A DNA stretch of 64,000 bases, taken from NCBI GenBank assembly GCA_025331565.1, contig JAFREQ010000064.1, positions 576,501 to 640,500 of the forward strand. The letters run 5' to 3'. Of the stretch, positions 25,721 to 37,900 are shown piece after piece (the first letter of the stretch is position 1; each line of letters begins with the position of its first letter). Below the pieces are notes generated by a model. The model saw only the letters and a program-made list of their open reading frames with translations. It made no database searches and was not told the DNA's origin. Made by a program: the position numbers and the translations under genes. The DNA comes from Holacanthus passer. Its lineage: Eukaryota > Chordata > Actinopteri > Pomacanthidae.

Positions 25721-27038
25721 AACAATTCATCTTGGAGGTGTGTGTTTCAGATTTCAGGGCATCCATCCATCTCAGTCTGAAGCGAAGTCTGAGTTCCCTC
25801 AGAGCCCATGGGAGTCCTCAGGGTGCACTTTGGGGCCGTGTGAAATGTGTCAAAAGTAACTGTCTCAAAAATAGCCTCTTTCCCTTGAGCTGCTTTTCTG
25901 TAAGTATTTTGTCATGTGCCTGACTTAATCTATCTTTGCCTCTGCAAGCAAAGGGCCCCTCAGGAAACACCTGCCGGAGGTAAAGCAGGGCTCCAGGATT
26001 TCCATTGGAAAAGGTGTTGAGGGAAACCTAATCCAGCGGCTGTGAGGGAACCGTTTGCGAGGAAAGTCTAGCAGCAGTCTCGGAGAAAAGGGACCTCAGC
26101 CTCCTCAGCGCTCACATACCTGACATACTTAAGAGATTCTCTGAGCTGACCGACACGAGCTGATACCAAACACTGCCGGATCGTCTCAACCAGGACCTTA
26201 AAGAAACACATCGTAAATAAACTTTATATTGTTGGCTGTGATTGAGTTAGTGTCGGTCCCTGTAGTGTTCCTCAGTTTCCCCGTACTCAGACAACATGCA
26301 ATCAGGGTTGAGGGAGGTGTTCAGAGCTTTGCATTGAAAATGTCACTCAAAGCTGCACTAATCAACATGTTTATTGTATTTCATTAATTTTATTACAACA
26401 ATGTTTCATATGACTACAAATGTGTCTGTCTGCACAATTAGTCGTTCAATTGATCTGACAATGTCACTGTAAACTGAAGTTTGACTGATTGACTCATGCA
26501 GCTTTATGATAAAGAATAAAGTCAAATCTATTCTGTTCTTCTGTCATTTAGGGTGAAATATGAACCGTCAGGTTCAGCTCATGGTAACAAAAACCGCTGT
26601 GGAATGGAATCTATTATGATCATCCTGAAACCACTATCAAAGGGCCAAATCATGGAAGCTATTAAAACCCATGTTTCTGTTCTTTCTGTCTGTGTACACA
26701 GCTTCCTTCTATAGTCTGTTACTCTTCAGACTCTATTTACAATCCATCTCTTCTTTCTGAATAATATCTGCAGCCTTTTAAATGCGGTTGGCTTTGTGTG
26801 TTTGAATGAAGGTCTGAGTCTCTATGAAGCGTGACTGCGGCCGGGGGAAGAACCTCTCCTTGGAATAAAGTCACATTGTGGTCGGGGCCTCTGGTGAGAT
26901 AACATGCCCCACCACACACCTGGTATCTCATGCCAGGCCGAGCAGCTGCTGTGTTTCCACACCGCGTTACCATGGATGTGGCTTGCAAACATTGAGGTCT
27001 GTGGGGACCAAAGACACACTCCCTCTCCTCCACATGCT

Positions 27039-27039
<1 letters not shown>

Positions 27040-27097
<58 letters not shown>
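27040..27097. repeat. (AC)n microsatellite, about 57 bp
   Basis: Perfect CA dinucleotides, the longest in the window. Confidence 0.97.
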
Positions 27098-27098
<1 letters not shown>

Positions 27099-27423
27099 CC
27101 TCACGCATCAGTGAATGGGTCAAATAGTTAAGAAATTGGCACCGTATGGTACAGAATCACTGAACCACAGTCGCACAAAGAAAAACGACGTCAAAAGAGG
27201 TTTTACTTTCACTCATGAGCATAAAGGAGCCATTTAACCAAATCTGCTTAAATATGGTTGTAATACTCTTTCAGTGCAGGGACTCTCAAACTGTAGGTTA
27301 GTGAAAGCAGCTTGAGGAGAAAACATTCCTGAACTTTTAATAAAGGTTTCTGATTATGTTATGTAACCTACTATAAATATGACCATAGCTTTGATACATG
27401 TGTATGAGAATCATTGGTTTCCT

Positions 27424-28075
27424 CTGTCAGAGGTGGGACAGAGTCATTGTTTTGAAAATCACAAGTATGTCTCAAGTCTCAAGTCACAACCAACAATTCC
27501 AAGTCAGGCTCTAAACAAGTCATTATGCATCCACCACCATTTAAAATGTGTAAACAGAGTAGCAGTTATTATAGGAAAATGTGAATACAGTACTTTAAAA
27601 TAAACTTCCAGTGCATTTATGTTCTTGGTGTTTTATTTCTGAGACACAATTACTATACAGTCATTTGTAATTTCTAAAATGAATGTTTTGCATGTTGCCA
27701 TCTGCTGTTTGTTGACCACAGCAGAGTCTTCACATTCAGGAGTGTTAATCTGAGGTATCATCTGTTGTCTGTCTGCTTCTGATCTGCCAAACGGACCTTT
27801 ACCTCTCGCGTCCACAGCGTGATTGGCTGCTGCAGGACAATACAGATTTTTATTATTTGGGTTTGGACAGAATATGAAGTCATTCTAACTGACGAGGCTA
27901 CGATAAGATAAGATAAGATAAACCTTTATTCGTCCCTCAGTGGGGAAATTTACAAAGTCAAAGTCAAAACCAAGCTGCAAGTCTTTTTGGATTTTGTCAA
28001 GTCTAAAGTCATCAGATTCTTAACTTGAGTCTGACTTGAATCTGAGTCATGTGACTCATGTCTTCTGTCCTCTGT
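27424..28075. repeat. Composite of AAGTC-rich dispersed repeat with a nested retroposon tail
   Basis: Both ends are rich in the AAGTC/GACTT words of a common fish repeat: TCAGAGGTGGGACAGAGTCA at the left, and CAAGTCTAAAGTCATC and GAGTCATGTGACTCATGTCT at the right. Between them is a reverse-oriented LINE/SINE-type tail (27902-27951). Confidence 0.5.
27902..27951 (-). repeat. LINE/SINE-type 3' tail, minus orientation
   Basis: GATAAGATAAGATAAGATAA, then CCTTTATTCGTCCC and CAGTGGGGAAATTT, the reverse complement of the copies at 51596 and 57092. Confidence 0.7.
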
Positions 28076-28584
28076 ATTACTTGTGGCATCACAAACAGAC
28101 CAAATCATGGCAAATGACAGTGAACATTAAGGGTCATCATAGTATTGATCTGTGCAGCTGAATAGAGATTTTGTCGCTTGGTCTCAGCACATGATGACTT
28201 TGCCCTGATTAAACAGTCTTTCATCTGCAGACAGTCTGGTTCAGTGTAATTAGTCGGGCTGTTAAGTGATGCAGGGCAACAATACAAAATAAACATGAAC
28301 CTTAGTTAAAGTGATTTCTTCAGATTCATAACAAAAAGTCACTATCAAAATATATATTATTGTAGGATGAATAATATGTATAATTATATTCATAGATATG
28401 TTTTCCTCATCCTTTAATTTGCATTGAGTTTCTCTTCTCACTATAATTTATAGCCTGATGTGATATTTGCTCTCTATTGCGTCAATACTTGGGACATGCA
28501 GATAAAATACTGACACCTGCTGGACAGAGGTAGGAAGTGCAGTCATCTTTTTGGGAACCGCCCAAAAACAATTCTACGCTTCCC

Positions 28585-28643
28585 ATTGGTCTAAATTTAG
28601 AACAGTGCTATTTGATTGGTCATATTATGTCCCGTTGGCCAAT
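28585..28643. promoter_or_regulatory. oxld1: Three CCAAT boxes upstream of OXLD1
   Basis: ATTGG at 28585-28589 and 28615-28619 (inverted CCAAT) and CCAAT at 28639-28643, spaced about 30 and 24 bp, lie 170-230 bp before the start codon. No TATA box is evident, as for housekeeping promoters driven by NF-Y. NF-Y binding is inferred from the motif only. Confidence 0.5.
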
Positions 28644-28810
28644 GAACGTCTTTGTTTACAACACACGAAGGCCGTAGTTCAGGAAAGTGAAGGGACGCAA
28701 TTAGCTTGTAAGGAAGCTGAATCTGCGGCTGAAACGAGCCGGAGGAGCAACTTTATGAAAAGACAATGAGTGATACAGACATTTAACCGAGCTTCGTTCT
28801 CCCTGCGGCC

Positions 28811-30281
28811 ATGTTTTGTTTGTGTGTGAGCGTCGTCAGGTCGTCAGTGTCGTTACAGAAGGTTAGCAGCTAAGCTAACGGTGCTGTGGAGCTAACGGAG
28901 AAGCTAACGTTACTTAGCTTACTACTTACTTAACATTTCCAGCCTCAGCTCATCTGACAGGTTGACTTTGACTCAATCTTTTTCCTTAATTTACACCTGG
29001 TGGTAATGTTTGCAGGAAATATAAAATATTGTTTTTACTATTTTAACAGCGTGAAGTATCCGGTGTGTCTCCTTTCTAAAACAATAACCGGAGGCTACAG
29101 GATGTTTGCGACCTTCTCGGAAAGTTAAGCCAAGATTTGGGCCAAAACTCTGGAGTTGTCGATTTACCATTAAATAACAATGGCTTGTATTTTTGTTTTC
29201 TACCCTCAGTTTGTTTCTGTCAGCTTGGGTCGATTGGCTCAGACAAGGACGATGTTATGTCTAGTTGGAATTTGATAGATTTAGCTGTGTGTACTGAGTT
29301 TTACCGAACCGACCTCTGTCACAGTGCAGATTTTGATTTTTGATTTTTTTGTGAAACACAGATGTTCATAATGATTATAAAAATAATTGAACTGAATATT
29401 GGTTCCTTTCCATGTAGGTGTGTCAGGGCCCTTGTGTTGGTGCTGCTTGTCCACTGATAAATGGCACTGGGACACTGAGTCTGTTTACAGCTGTGGTTTT
29501 CCTGCTTTGACAAGTCAAGCTGTCTGCTGTGAAAAGGATCTATACAATTTACTTTTTCCATCATCACATTATTTTAAAGTCTTCCCTTCTCTCCCGATCT
29601 CTGTCTCGCTCGCCTCACACATTTGAATGATTTCTTTCGTTTCAGATCCCCAATGTCTTCTCACAATTACACATACATTAACTTTAAATTCAAGATTCAA
29701 GCTTTCTTGACCTACACAAAGACACGCTACTAACTTCTTTGCTGTCCTCTCTAACTGCCATCAATAACAGAAAGTACTTTTAAGATTTCAAAAACAAATA
29801 CGAGAGCAATAAAATATAAAAAGAGGAAAGCGAGGTGTTTCCAAAGGTTCCTTATGATGAATCATATAACATGTCTTATTCCACTGTTTTCCAGCTGCGC
29901 CTCCTCTCACGGCTACACTCAGGACGTGGGCTCTCTCCTCTGCAGTCGTGCAGGACAGGCCCACACAGTGGTACCATCCGCTGCCTTTCTACTGGACCAA
30001 AGTCACCTCATTCCACGCTAACTGACTCCTCTGAGTGCACTGAGCCAGAACCCAGCCACAGTACCTCTGCCTGGACTCCTGACCAGGGTCCACCGCCTGC
30101 TCCCACCCACTGCTGTATGAGTGGCTGTCATAACTGTGTGTGGGTCGAACATGCAGAGCAGCTGCTGGCGTACTACCACGATGGAGGCGACAGGGCGCTC
30201 GCTGCTATCGAGGAGAACGTCCTCGACGAGAACCTTAAAGCCTTCCTAAAGATGGAGATCAGACTGTTGAAAAAGACGTGA
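28811..30281 (+). CDS. oxld1: OXLD1, mitochondrial oxidoreductase-like domain protein
   Basis: Small mitochondrial protein with the Oxidored-like domain; its biochemical role is poorly known. Two coding exons, 28811-28861 and 29895-30281, join in phase 0 to give 145 residues, close to the human protein's length. The start codon has a good context (gcggccATG). The first exon and the beginning of the second form a basic, Ser/Leu/Arg-rich leader without acidic residues, as expected for a mitochondrial presequence. The C-terminal half carries the family signature CCMSGCHNCVWVEHAEQL, followed by a conserved DGG-x-RAL-AxIEExVxDENLKAFLxMEIRLL block. An alternative in-frame ATG at 29835 lies in the intron just before the acceptor, so it is not the likely start. 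The promoter contains three CCAAT boxes, and a poly(A) signal is at 30896. Neighbour order OXLD1-PDE6G-NPLOC4 matches human 17q25.3. Confidence 0.91.
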
Positions 30282-30482
30282 CTGTGGTGTCCACTGACAG
30301 TGGCTTCGACCACTGTGTCGATGTGGAATAAGTGTTATGAGCGATGTAGGAAACTTTCACTTACTTGGTGTAAGCACTTTATAACACACTCATAATTTCA
30401 CTTTCACTTCCTCCACATGTGGGTCAGTTGCTTCATGTCTCATGTCTGCAGAAAAACACAAGCTACCGGGTCAGCAGGTTAA

Positions 30483-30535
30483 AGAATTTCCCAGTTTGGG
30501 ACAAATAAACATCTATCTATCTATCTATCTATCTA
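30483..30535 (+). repeat. oxld1: LINE/SINE-type 3' tail with (ATCT)n
   Basis: AGAATTTCCCAGTTTGGGAC, AAATAAAC and (ATCT)n, lying in the probable 3' UTR of OXLD1. Its AATAAA could act as an early poly(A) signal. Confidence 0.65.
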
Positions 30536-30958
30536 AAAGTAAAGGTAGCTGTTGGATTCCACCTGTTCTGCCTGATAACAAATAATTATCAATAATTCAG
30601 CTGTAGCTAATGATAAAACAGGTGAAGGATAGTTCCAGTTTGTTGCAGTTTGTATGATGTGATAGCTTTGTCCATCATTTCTATAACCAATAACCATCTG
30701 ATTCAGTGACCTGTCTATTTCATCGTCAGGTTCTTGTAGTTATTGAGCACTTTTGTGTGTTTGTTTTATTTATCAGTTTGAAGTTTGCACTGAAGAGTTT
30801 AAAGTGTATTTTTATGTGATTACTGATCATTTGGTTCATTTTATTTAAGAGTATATTTAAATTATGTATTTGAAGCATATTTTTAAGTGTTTTTAAATAA
30901 ATTTTCCTTCTAAAGTGACACGAACTGTTTTCCCCTGCTTCGCGTCAGTGCATAGAAG

Positions 30959-30977
30959 GACCACTGGGGGGCGCCAG
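30959..30977 (+). promoter_or_regulatory. CTCF-like motif
   Basis: GACCACTGGGGGGCGCCAG differs from the vertebrate CTCF consensus CCACCAGGGGGCGCT at only a few positions. Binding is inferred from the motif. Confidence 0.45.
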
Positions 30978-33627
30978 ATAGACGTAAACCTCTCTATCTG
31001 CTGCTCTGTGAGGAGAACATATTTATGCTGATCCTCACAACTCGTTCATTTCATCATTGTCGATTTATCCAACATGCTCACCCAGCTCCTTTTCAGGAAC
31101 AGTTTGAAGTGTCAGACTGTTTTTATTGTAGTAATAATACAAGGGTGGTTTTCAGACGAACCCTTGAATGAAATAATATTTTAGTATATTCAAGGATTGA
31201 TTACTTTAAGAGATCAAGGTGTTCAACCTAATAACTAACACAAGTAATATATGTAAACAGGTTCAATATTGACTTTCTAAATGTAAATTTTGTAAATTCA
31301 ATTTATAAAATTAAATTTTTCAATTGATCTAAATGAGTTTTTGATGGATGAAGGAGGCTTCTTGCAGACCAGAATTAATCGGATGGATCATGTGAGAACA
31401 GAAGCAGAGCGTGTTCAGATGTTGGACTGACGTCTTTCAGTCAGCTCAGTCTGCTGCCTGTACATCTCACAGAGCCACTTTCTGAGGTGACAGTGACCCT
31501 GATCTCCCTGACTGAGTCAGCAGGAGTCTGGTCATAGTGATGCACTTTAAGTCCTGATTACACAGGTGCCAGTGGGCAGCTCCAGCCCACAGTTATTCTT
31601 TGATCTGGGTTATGCAGGGGATTACAAACTGATCATATACAGAACGCTGTACCCAATGACTCTGACGTGGTGGAAACACTGGGGACAGATTAGCGGCGAT
31701 GCCACGGCTGCAATGTGTCACTTTGCATCATGCCAGTGTTTAATGTTCTACATGACATGGAGCTGCATCCTCAGGTTCCTGAGGTGAAAAAAGTTTTGGC
31801 CACTGATGTCTATGATGTTATGACTCCATGACAGTTAATTCATTTACTCAACTGTTGACAGTGTAATGAGCCTTAATGATGTCAACTAATGATTTCATTG
31901 GCAGCCAACATAACAATCAATTAATGGAGCATTTCTAGATGATAAAAATACCTGATAGATGAGGCACAGACTCTAAACCTTTGAGAGTGATCATTCACTC
32001 ATTAACAGTGTACAAGAACCGGGCACGTGTGCCCTCCTGCTGAGAGCTTAGGGGTCATCTGGACAGACACGCCCTCAGGCGAGTGATGACAGACAATGAG
32101 CCCCTCCCACTGCACATGTCCTAAAAAAAGACAGAAGGAAAATGGGACAAATCCATTTTATTTGACTGGCTAACTGTTAATTATATTGAGGTGGGTATTT
32201 TTATGACTTCAAGTTAGTTCCATTCACTATGATGCTCTCAAATGTCAGAGCATCACGACAGGTTTTCTGAAAGTGAAGGTGAAAGTAAGGTCCATTCAGC
32301 AGCTGGTCTGGAGCTGGTTACATTTTCTGAATTGCTGTCTTACAGACCCTGACATTTTTAAGACATTTAAAACTTATTTAATGACAAAATGACATCTACT
32401 CCACCTCCTCCGCTGAAAAATGCCATATTTGCAAATACACTAATATTTTTCATTTCAAAAAAATATCTTCTACTTCACAGACATTTCCACATCACACTTG
32501 TATAAGCTGCATGCTGGACCACATAAACTAATGTCACAAAATTAAGTTTGTACAGAGGCTGATCTCATATTTAAAGTGAGTTGTGATGTTGTGTTAAACA
32601 GCCATGATGTCTAAACCTTTTTAATACAAAACCTGCCTCACAAACTGTGGAGTCTGAAGGACGTGGGCATGTACCAGGCAAAGAGGGTCGAATGAGTTGC
32701 GATATGGAAATTGTTGGATCTATAGATTTTGTTTTGGGGAGGTTTGACCAATCCAAAGTCAGAACGTCTCGGTCTTTGCTGCATTCATTTTGAATATGTT
32801 TTCTTAATCTGTCTCTTGCACAGTAAATAAATCTCTGTTAGACAAAAAGACGCCTGAATTGCCAGTGAATTAAAGGTGACTGATTCTAGGCGTGGAGGTT
32901 GGTGTCTGATCATTGCTCTGCTAAATGGAGAGCACTCTCACTGCAGGTAATTACACTGAAACATACATTAAGATGATCTAAGACACTTTTGCAGGATGGA
33001 GGATTGAAGGCTTTCGCCTGAAGCAGATGGTGAGATGATTACGTAACAAAGAGGGAGTGGGCTGCTGGCCTTCAGGAAGCTTCCTGTTGCATCCATAATC
33101 TGCATCAACATATTCCAGCCTGTATTATCTGGTCCATCCTATTGTCTCCAATCTGTGATTTCATGAGCACTGTTTAGTGTTTTCTAGAATTTTCTGGAGA
33201 CAAACATTATAGCAGGCCTAGATCATGTTTGGATATCTCAAATAAAAGAAAGATCAAAATGAACTTCTTATATCCTGTTTTTCCTTCTTTTTTGTTTTTA
33301 TTACATGATATAAAGCACTTTGAAATACCTTTGTTTGTGAAATGTGCCTTAGTTACATCACAAATGCTGTATAATGTCAAAACTGGATAAATGCAGAAAG
33401 TATGTAAAATAATTTCTCTTTATTGGGATGGTTTTCAAATCATAACATTTTCCTCAAGAATCTTTGAAAACTGACTGATGTCTAAAATGATCCTACAAAT
33501 CAAAACTACATAAAAACACAGTGTACATCATCACATCATCATCATTACAAAAGTGGAGTTTGGACATGTAAACATGTCCATCACACATGTGGACTGTTGA
33601 CATTAGAGCAGGGAGGCGGCGCGTCCA

Positions 33628-33775
33628 TAATCTTCTGCGGGGCTCAGCATATAAGAGGGGCCCTAAGCCCCGACTGGCCCTCACAGCAAGCCTAGCATAA
33701 AAGTCCACTCACCTGCCAGACAGACCGGGCTGCACTCACACCCACTCGTCTGGCTGTCCTTCACCCAAGCAGCCG
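33628..33775 (+). promoter_or_regulatory. pde6g: PDE6G promoter and non-coding first exon
   Basis: A TAATCT motif (OTX/CRX core, from 33628) precedes a TATA box (TATAAGAG, 33650-33657). The first exon would start near 33680 and ends at 33775 before a GTGAG donor. It has no ATG in useful context; coding starts in the next exon at 35263. Confidence 0.65.
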
Positions 33776-35262
33776 GTGAGTAGACCCACCGCCACACCAC
33801 CACCTCCACCACAGACAATGTTTTTACTGAGGGATGATTGATGTTTCTATTTCTGTTTCTGTTATGGATATTATTTTTTGTCCTGAAATGATTTGACTTG
33901 AACTGAAAAGATTTTTAAAATCAAGGCGACAGTATGTGGTGCTGCCGTCGTGACCTCTGTTGAAAAAGATTTCCATCTCAAGAGAACATCCTGGGTCACT
34001 AAAGGTCAAACAGACTTGTTTTACAGTTTCTTTTTTAAGTTTTAGCCGATCACAATGTGAGTGAACACAGGAAAATAAGTTATTGAAGGAAATGTGGAAT
34101 CAGTTCTTTAAGGAAAGTAAACCTGCAGAGTAATGGATCAGTCTAGTTTGTGCTATAAGAGGCCAACAGTCTATTAACTAGTGCTATAGATCAGACTGTA
34201 CAAATGTTCTTTGGTAGAAACAGAAACATGTTTTTCTAAGAAACATTTTCTTCCAATGTCCAAATACAAGCAGCAATACAAAGATGCTGCCTGAACAGAA
34301 CTAGAAATTCAAAGACATACTCAGTGCTCAGCGCGCACGTTTTGGTCAACACGGTTCAGGTTCAACACTTAATCCTATGTGGGATGTAACTCATTTTCAA
34401 GATACAGAATCTAAACTCGAGAGCTTTGCAGAGCGGCTGCACTGGCTGCAGCTTCAGCATCTTCAAACAGATGAAATGGTTATCGGCCATCGGACATGAA
34501 AAGGCCAGACTTCCTGCCTGAGTGAACCAAACCAACCATTTAGAATATACACACACACCGCACACATCAACACTTTGATAGTTATATTCTGAGATAAAAT
34601 GAATGTACGCTTTAAATTTACAGTATCTTTTGCATGAATGAAGCTTGTTAGCTAAATTATACACATTGTTATTAAACCACTGTAACTCCATTAATAGCTA
34701 GGACTTGTTCAGAGCCGTCATTGTCATCAGGACACGGTGAGCGGATTGATCATTTAGACACTCTGTGCCTGCTCAGCATATCTGCTGTGTTGTCCTTGCT
34801 CTAACGAGATTACACGTGGACGGCCGGCTGGAAACAGAGAGGGGGGAGTACTTATTAACTTGAGCCAGGGATTACGTTAAAATTGGGTCATCCTCCCAGA
34901 ACAGGCTGCAAGGTAGTTCATCTCAGACATTCAATCACTGGGAAATATGAGTGTAAATCCTGCCTGGTGCTTGTCAGATCGATAAGAGGATTAAGGCCTG
35001 TAATGTCAGACAGAGGTGACGGAGGCCTCAGGCGAACTGTTGCATGACATTAATGGTTAAACACAGTATCATGCAAAAGGGCTCTGCAGAAACTAAACAG
35101 GTGAAAGTTGCCCATTCCCTCCATCTTTTTAAGTGATACCTTTGGTTTGGATGAACTACTGACTTTTCTTTCTCCTTTCCAAAATGAAAAGGTATCATCA
35201 CGACGACTACACTTCACAGAGGTGTCTCTACAGCCTGCGCACAGGTACCATAACTGCTCAAA
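33776..35262 (+). other. pde6g: PDE6G first intron and 5' UTR, with CRX-type sites
   Basis: GGATTA (reverse of TAATCC, the CRX core) occurs at 34869-34874 and 34988-34993. The acceptor before the start codon is either near 35219 or at 35244 (ACAG). Confidence 0.5.
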
Positions 35263-35696
35263 ATGAACCTTGAGCCCAAAGCTGAGATCAAGTCGGCCAC
35301 CCGTGTCAGCGGAGGCCCCGCCACCCCACGCAAGGGACCACCCAAGTTCAAGCAGAGGCAGACCCGTCAGTTCAAGAGCAAGCCTCCGAAGAAGGGAATC
35401 CAGGGGTACGCCTTGAATGATGCATTTTTTTCCTTTAGAGGATTAGAAATAATGACAAGTTATGGTTTGTAATTTATTTTTCTTTGCAGCTTTGGTGATG
35501 ATATCCCTGGAATGGAAGGCTTAGGCACAGGTGAGTTCACTTTAGCTTTTAAAGTGCGTTTCACATCAGTTTCTCTGCAACGGCCTGAACGTCCTCATGC
35601 CTTTGTCTTCTTGTCGCAGACATCACCGTCATTTGCCCCTGGGAGGCCTTCAATCACCTGGAGCTGCACGAGCTGGCCCAGTACGGCATCATCTGA
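35263..35696 (+). CDS. pde6g: PDE6G, rod cGMP phosphodiesterase gamma (inhibitory) subunit
   Basis: Inhibitory subunit of rod photoreceptor PDE6. It blocks the catalytic alpha/beta dimer until displaced by transducin. Coding exons are 35263-35405, 35490-35530 and 35620-35696, phases 2 and 1, giving 86 residues (human 87). The N-terminus MNLEPKAEIKSATRV is of the rod type and unlike the cone subunit PDE6H. The central polycationic and proline-rich block (TPRKGPPKFKQRQTRQFKS) binds transducin and the catalytic GAF domain. The C-terminus ending AQYGII is the segment that plugs the catalytic pocket. A non-coding first exon ends at 33775 (donor GTGAG), downstream of a TATA box at 33650. The 3' UTR is probably about 1.5 kb, to the AATAAA at 37171. 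Expression is expected in rods, consistent with CRX/OTX-type sites nearby. Confidence 0.98.
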
Positions 35697-37900
35697 GCCT
35701 TCCCACATCTCCCTGCAGTCCTCCGAGGATTACAGGCCGCGTCCATGCACTTCACACCATCTGCCTCAGGCTCCATCTCTTAGCGTCAAATGGAACTATT
35801 CCAAACAAAACACCATGATTACCTGTAACAAACACAAAAAATGGAAAAAGAGAAAAAAATCTACAAAAAAACCTTTCTGTCCTCTTTCACTGGATTCTTC
35901 TTCTGATTCTGCAGTTTACACACATCTGCTCATGCTTAGGAACTTTTGATTTGAGTCTCTCATCTTCTCTAGACCTGCACTGTTGCTCTGAGCATCGTTT
36001 TCTCTTCTCTTGCTGTTTTTTCTCCTTTCTTCTTCTTTTCTATTCTTCTCACCGACAAAACCTGAAACTTACACAAGCAAGGCAGCCTCAAATTGAGTTA
36101 AAGTTACAGACCCGTGAAGTGGGTGGGTTCCCACTTCATGCGCTTCGGCGCCTCTTTCACCATCTCAGAGGCTTGTCCATTAATGCCGAACATATAAAAT
36201 GTAAAACCTGAATTCTGTAGAGACCGGACAGCAGCTGGCCATTGCTGAGCGTAACCTTTCAGTTTGATAACGTTCATCAGATATCCCTCTTTTCCCTCTG
36301 TTTTGACCAACTCCACCGAAATTTTTCTACAATAATCATAAGTGGAAGTCTGATGCATGTGGGGATGTGTAGTCAGGAATAAAACCAACTCAGCAGAGAA
36401 TAAATGTCCAGGAAACCAGAATTCCTTCCTTGCAACATAGCAGTGTGTGATTTGGCAGAGCAGTAGTGTGTGTTGTTCATCCTTTGCCCACACTGACAAC
36501 TCATCCTAGCTGAAGAGGTGTAGCAGCTCTGTTCACATTAGTTTCACATCTCTTCTTATTTGTACATCTCCCTTGTATAATATTAATGTATATGAATATG
36601 TGTATTTGATGTTTGCATGTTTATTTCTCATACTTTCACACAGCCTCTGTGTTTATATTTGTGTTTCTAAGCTCAATATTTTCGCTCTCTTTTGTTGTTA
36701 TCTTGTAGATTAGGACATTTTTCCTCTTTGTCTTCATTATTTGTTTTTGATTCCATCATCATTTCCTCTCCATCGTGCTCTTCATCATCATTGATCCGTC
36801 ATTCTGTTCATGTTTAGAGTGTAAAGTATTGTTCTCCTCAACTTGTACCAATCTGTTGTATACAAAGATCAATGCACGCACGCCGTTAGTTTCATTTAGC
36901 TTGTAGTGTAATTTCTGTAACCCTGACTTTGTCTTTCAAAACATTGTTCTAATCGACAAGATAATAACGAAGAAGTTGATAACTTTTCCTTGATGATAAA
37001 AAGCTGGTGATGGAAGAGTTGGTGGATTTTTCTTCAGATTATGTTTATAATAATTGCACTGTAGTAGTGAGGGATAGCAGAGGGATGAGTGGGACGGATG
37101 TTTCTGTACACGCCCAGATTTGAAGAGATGTGTAATGGAGCTTTGACGTCTCTACAGGATGAGGAAAAAAAATAAAACATAAAAAGAGGAAAATACAAAT
37201 GGAGATTTATTTATTCTGATAAAAATTGCTCCTTGTGTTATTAGTCTGCAGTTTGATATTGATCAACTACATTACATTATACTTTTTTCCATCTTTATTT
37301 CAGTCATATTTCAGTTGTAATATAATAAATACACGCTACACTAAAAGTACACATCAATCAGTCAACATCAATCACATTACAACTTTTAAAGATTATTATA
37401 ACTCATAACTTAACTAATTTAATACATATAAAAATATTAATAGGTGGAAGAAAATTGTGGTCTGTTTGGTTTGTGGTGATATATGCACCATATGTGCACA
37501 AGTTAACATGATTAAGGTCTAGATTTCTAAACAGGATGCCTCTAAAGTCAGAACCACAGGTGTTCAATTAACCAAACTATGTGTAACCAATTAATACTAT
37601 ATGTATTTCTAATATTTTACAAAATAATTTTATTACAATACAATAATAATTACAACAATCATTTTCTACTTTCACTGTGCAACACATGAAAAGTGGAACC
37701 CGCGTTTCCTGCTTGTTTCGGCCGAGCTCGCTTCAGGGTGGGACCGGTGGGAAACGGCCGGTCACTAATGTCTGCAACACCCGGTGTTTGAGTTGTGGGA
37801 TGGAGTTTCGTTGACAGACAGTAACGCTACGTGAATTTTGTATTTAGTGTGTGTGTCTACTAACGCGGTGGTTTCTATCGGGAGCACTCGCCCGAGCAAC
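35697..37900. other. pde6g: PDE6G 3' UTR and short gap before NPLOC4
   Basis: AT-rich, with AATAAA at 37171-37176 as the likely distal poly(A) signal. No tetraspanin exon (TSPAN10) is seen on the minus strand, where the human gene would lie. Confidence 0.6.

Larger units (their letters stand above)
19788..28510. other. Long gene-poor gap between GPRC5C and OXLD1
   Basis: The left end is GPRC5C 3' UTR of unknown length. No exon is recognised on either strand in more than 8 kb. It contains dispersed repeats (20348, 25492, 25649, 27424-28075), (AC)n at 21727 and 27040, a T tract near 22990-23011, and a CCCCAC-rich tract near 23326-23355. Confidence 0.55.
30282..33640. other. OXLD1 3' UTR and gap before PDE6G
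   Basis: The 3' UTR probably ends after AATAAA at 30896. It contains the retroposon tail at 30483-30535 and a CTCF-like motif at 30959. Nothing else is recognised. Confidence 0.55.

Noticed and set aside
29835..29894. Upstream ATG as the OXLD1 start
   Set aside because: It lies before the splice acceptor; the spliced form from 28811 gives a mitochondrial leader and the expected length.
36104..36499. 131-codon minus-strand frame in the PDE6G 3' UTR, considered as a TSPAN10 remnant
   Set aside because: No tetraspanin cysteines or membrane segments; no resemblance to TSPAN10.
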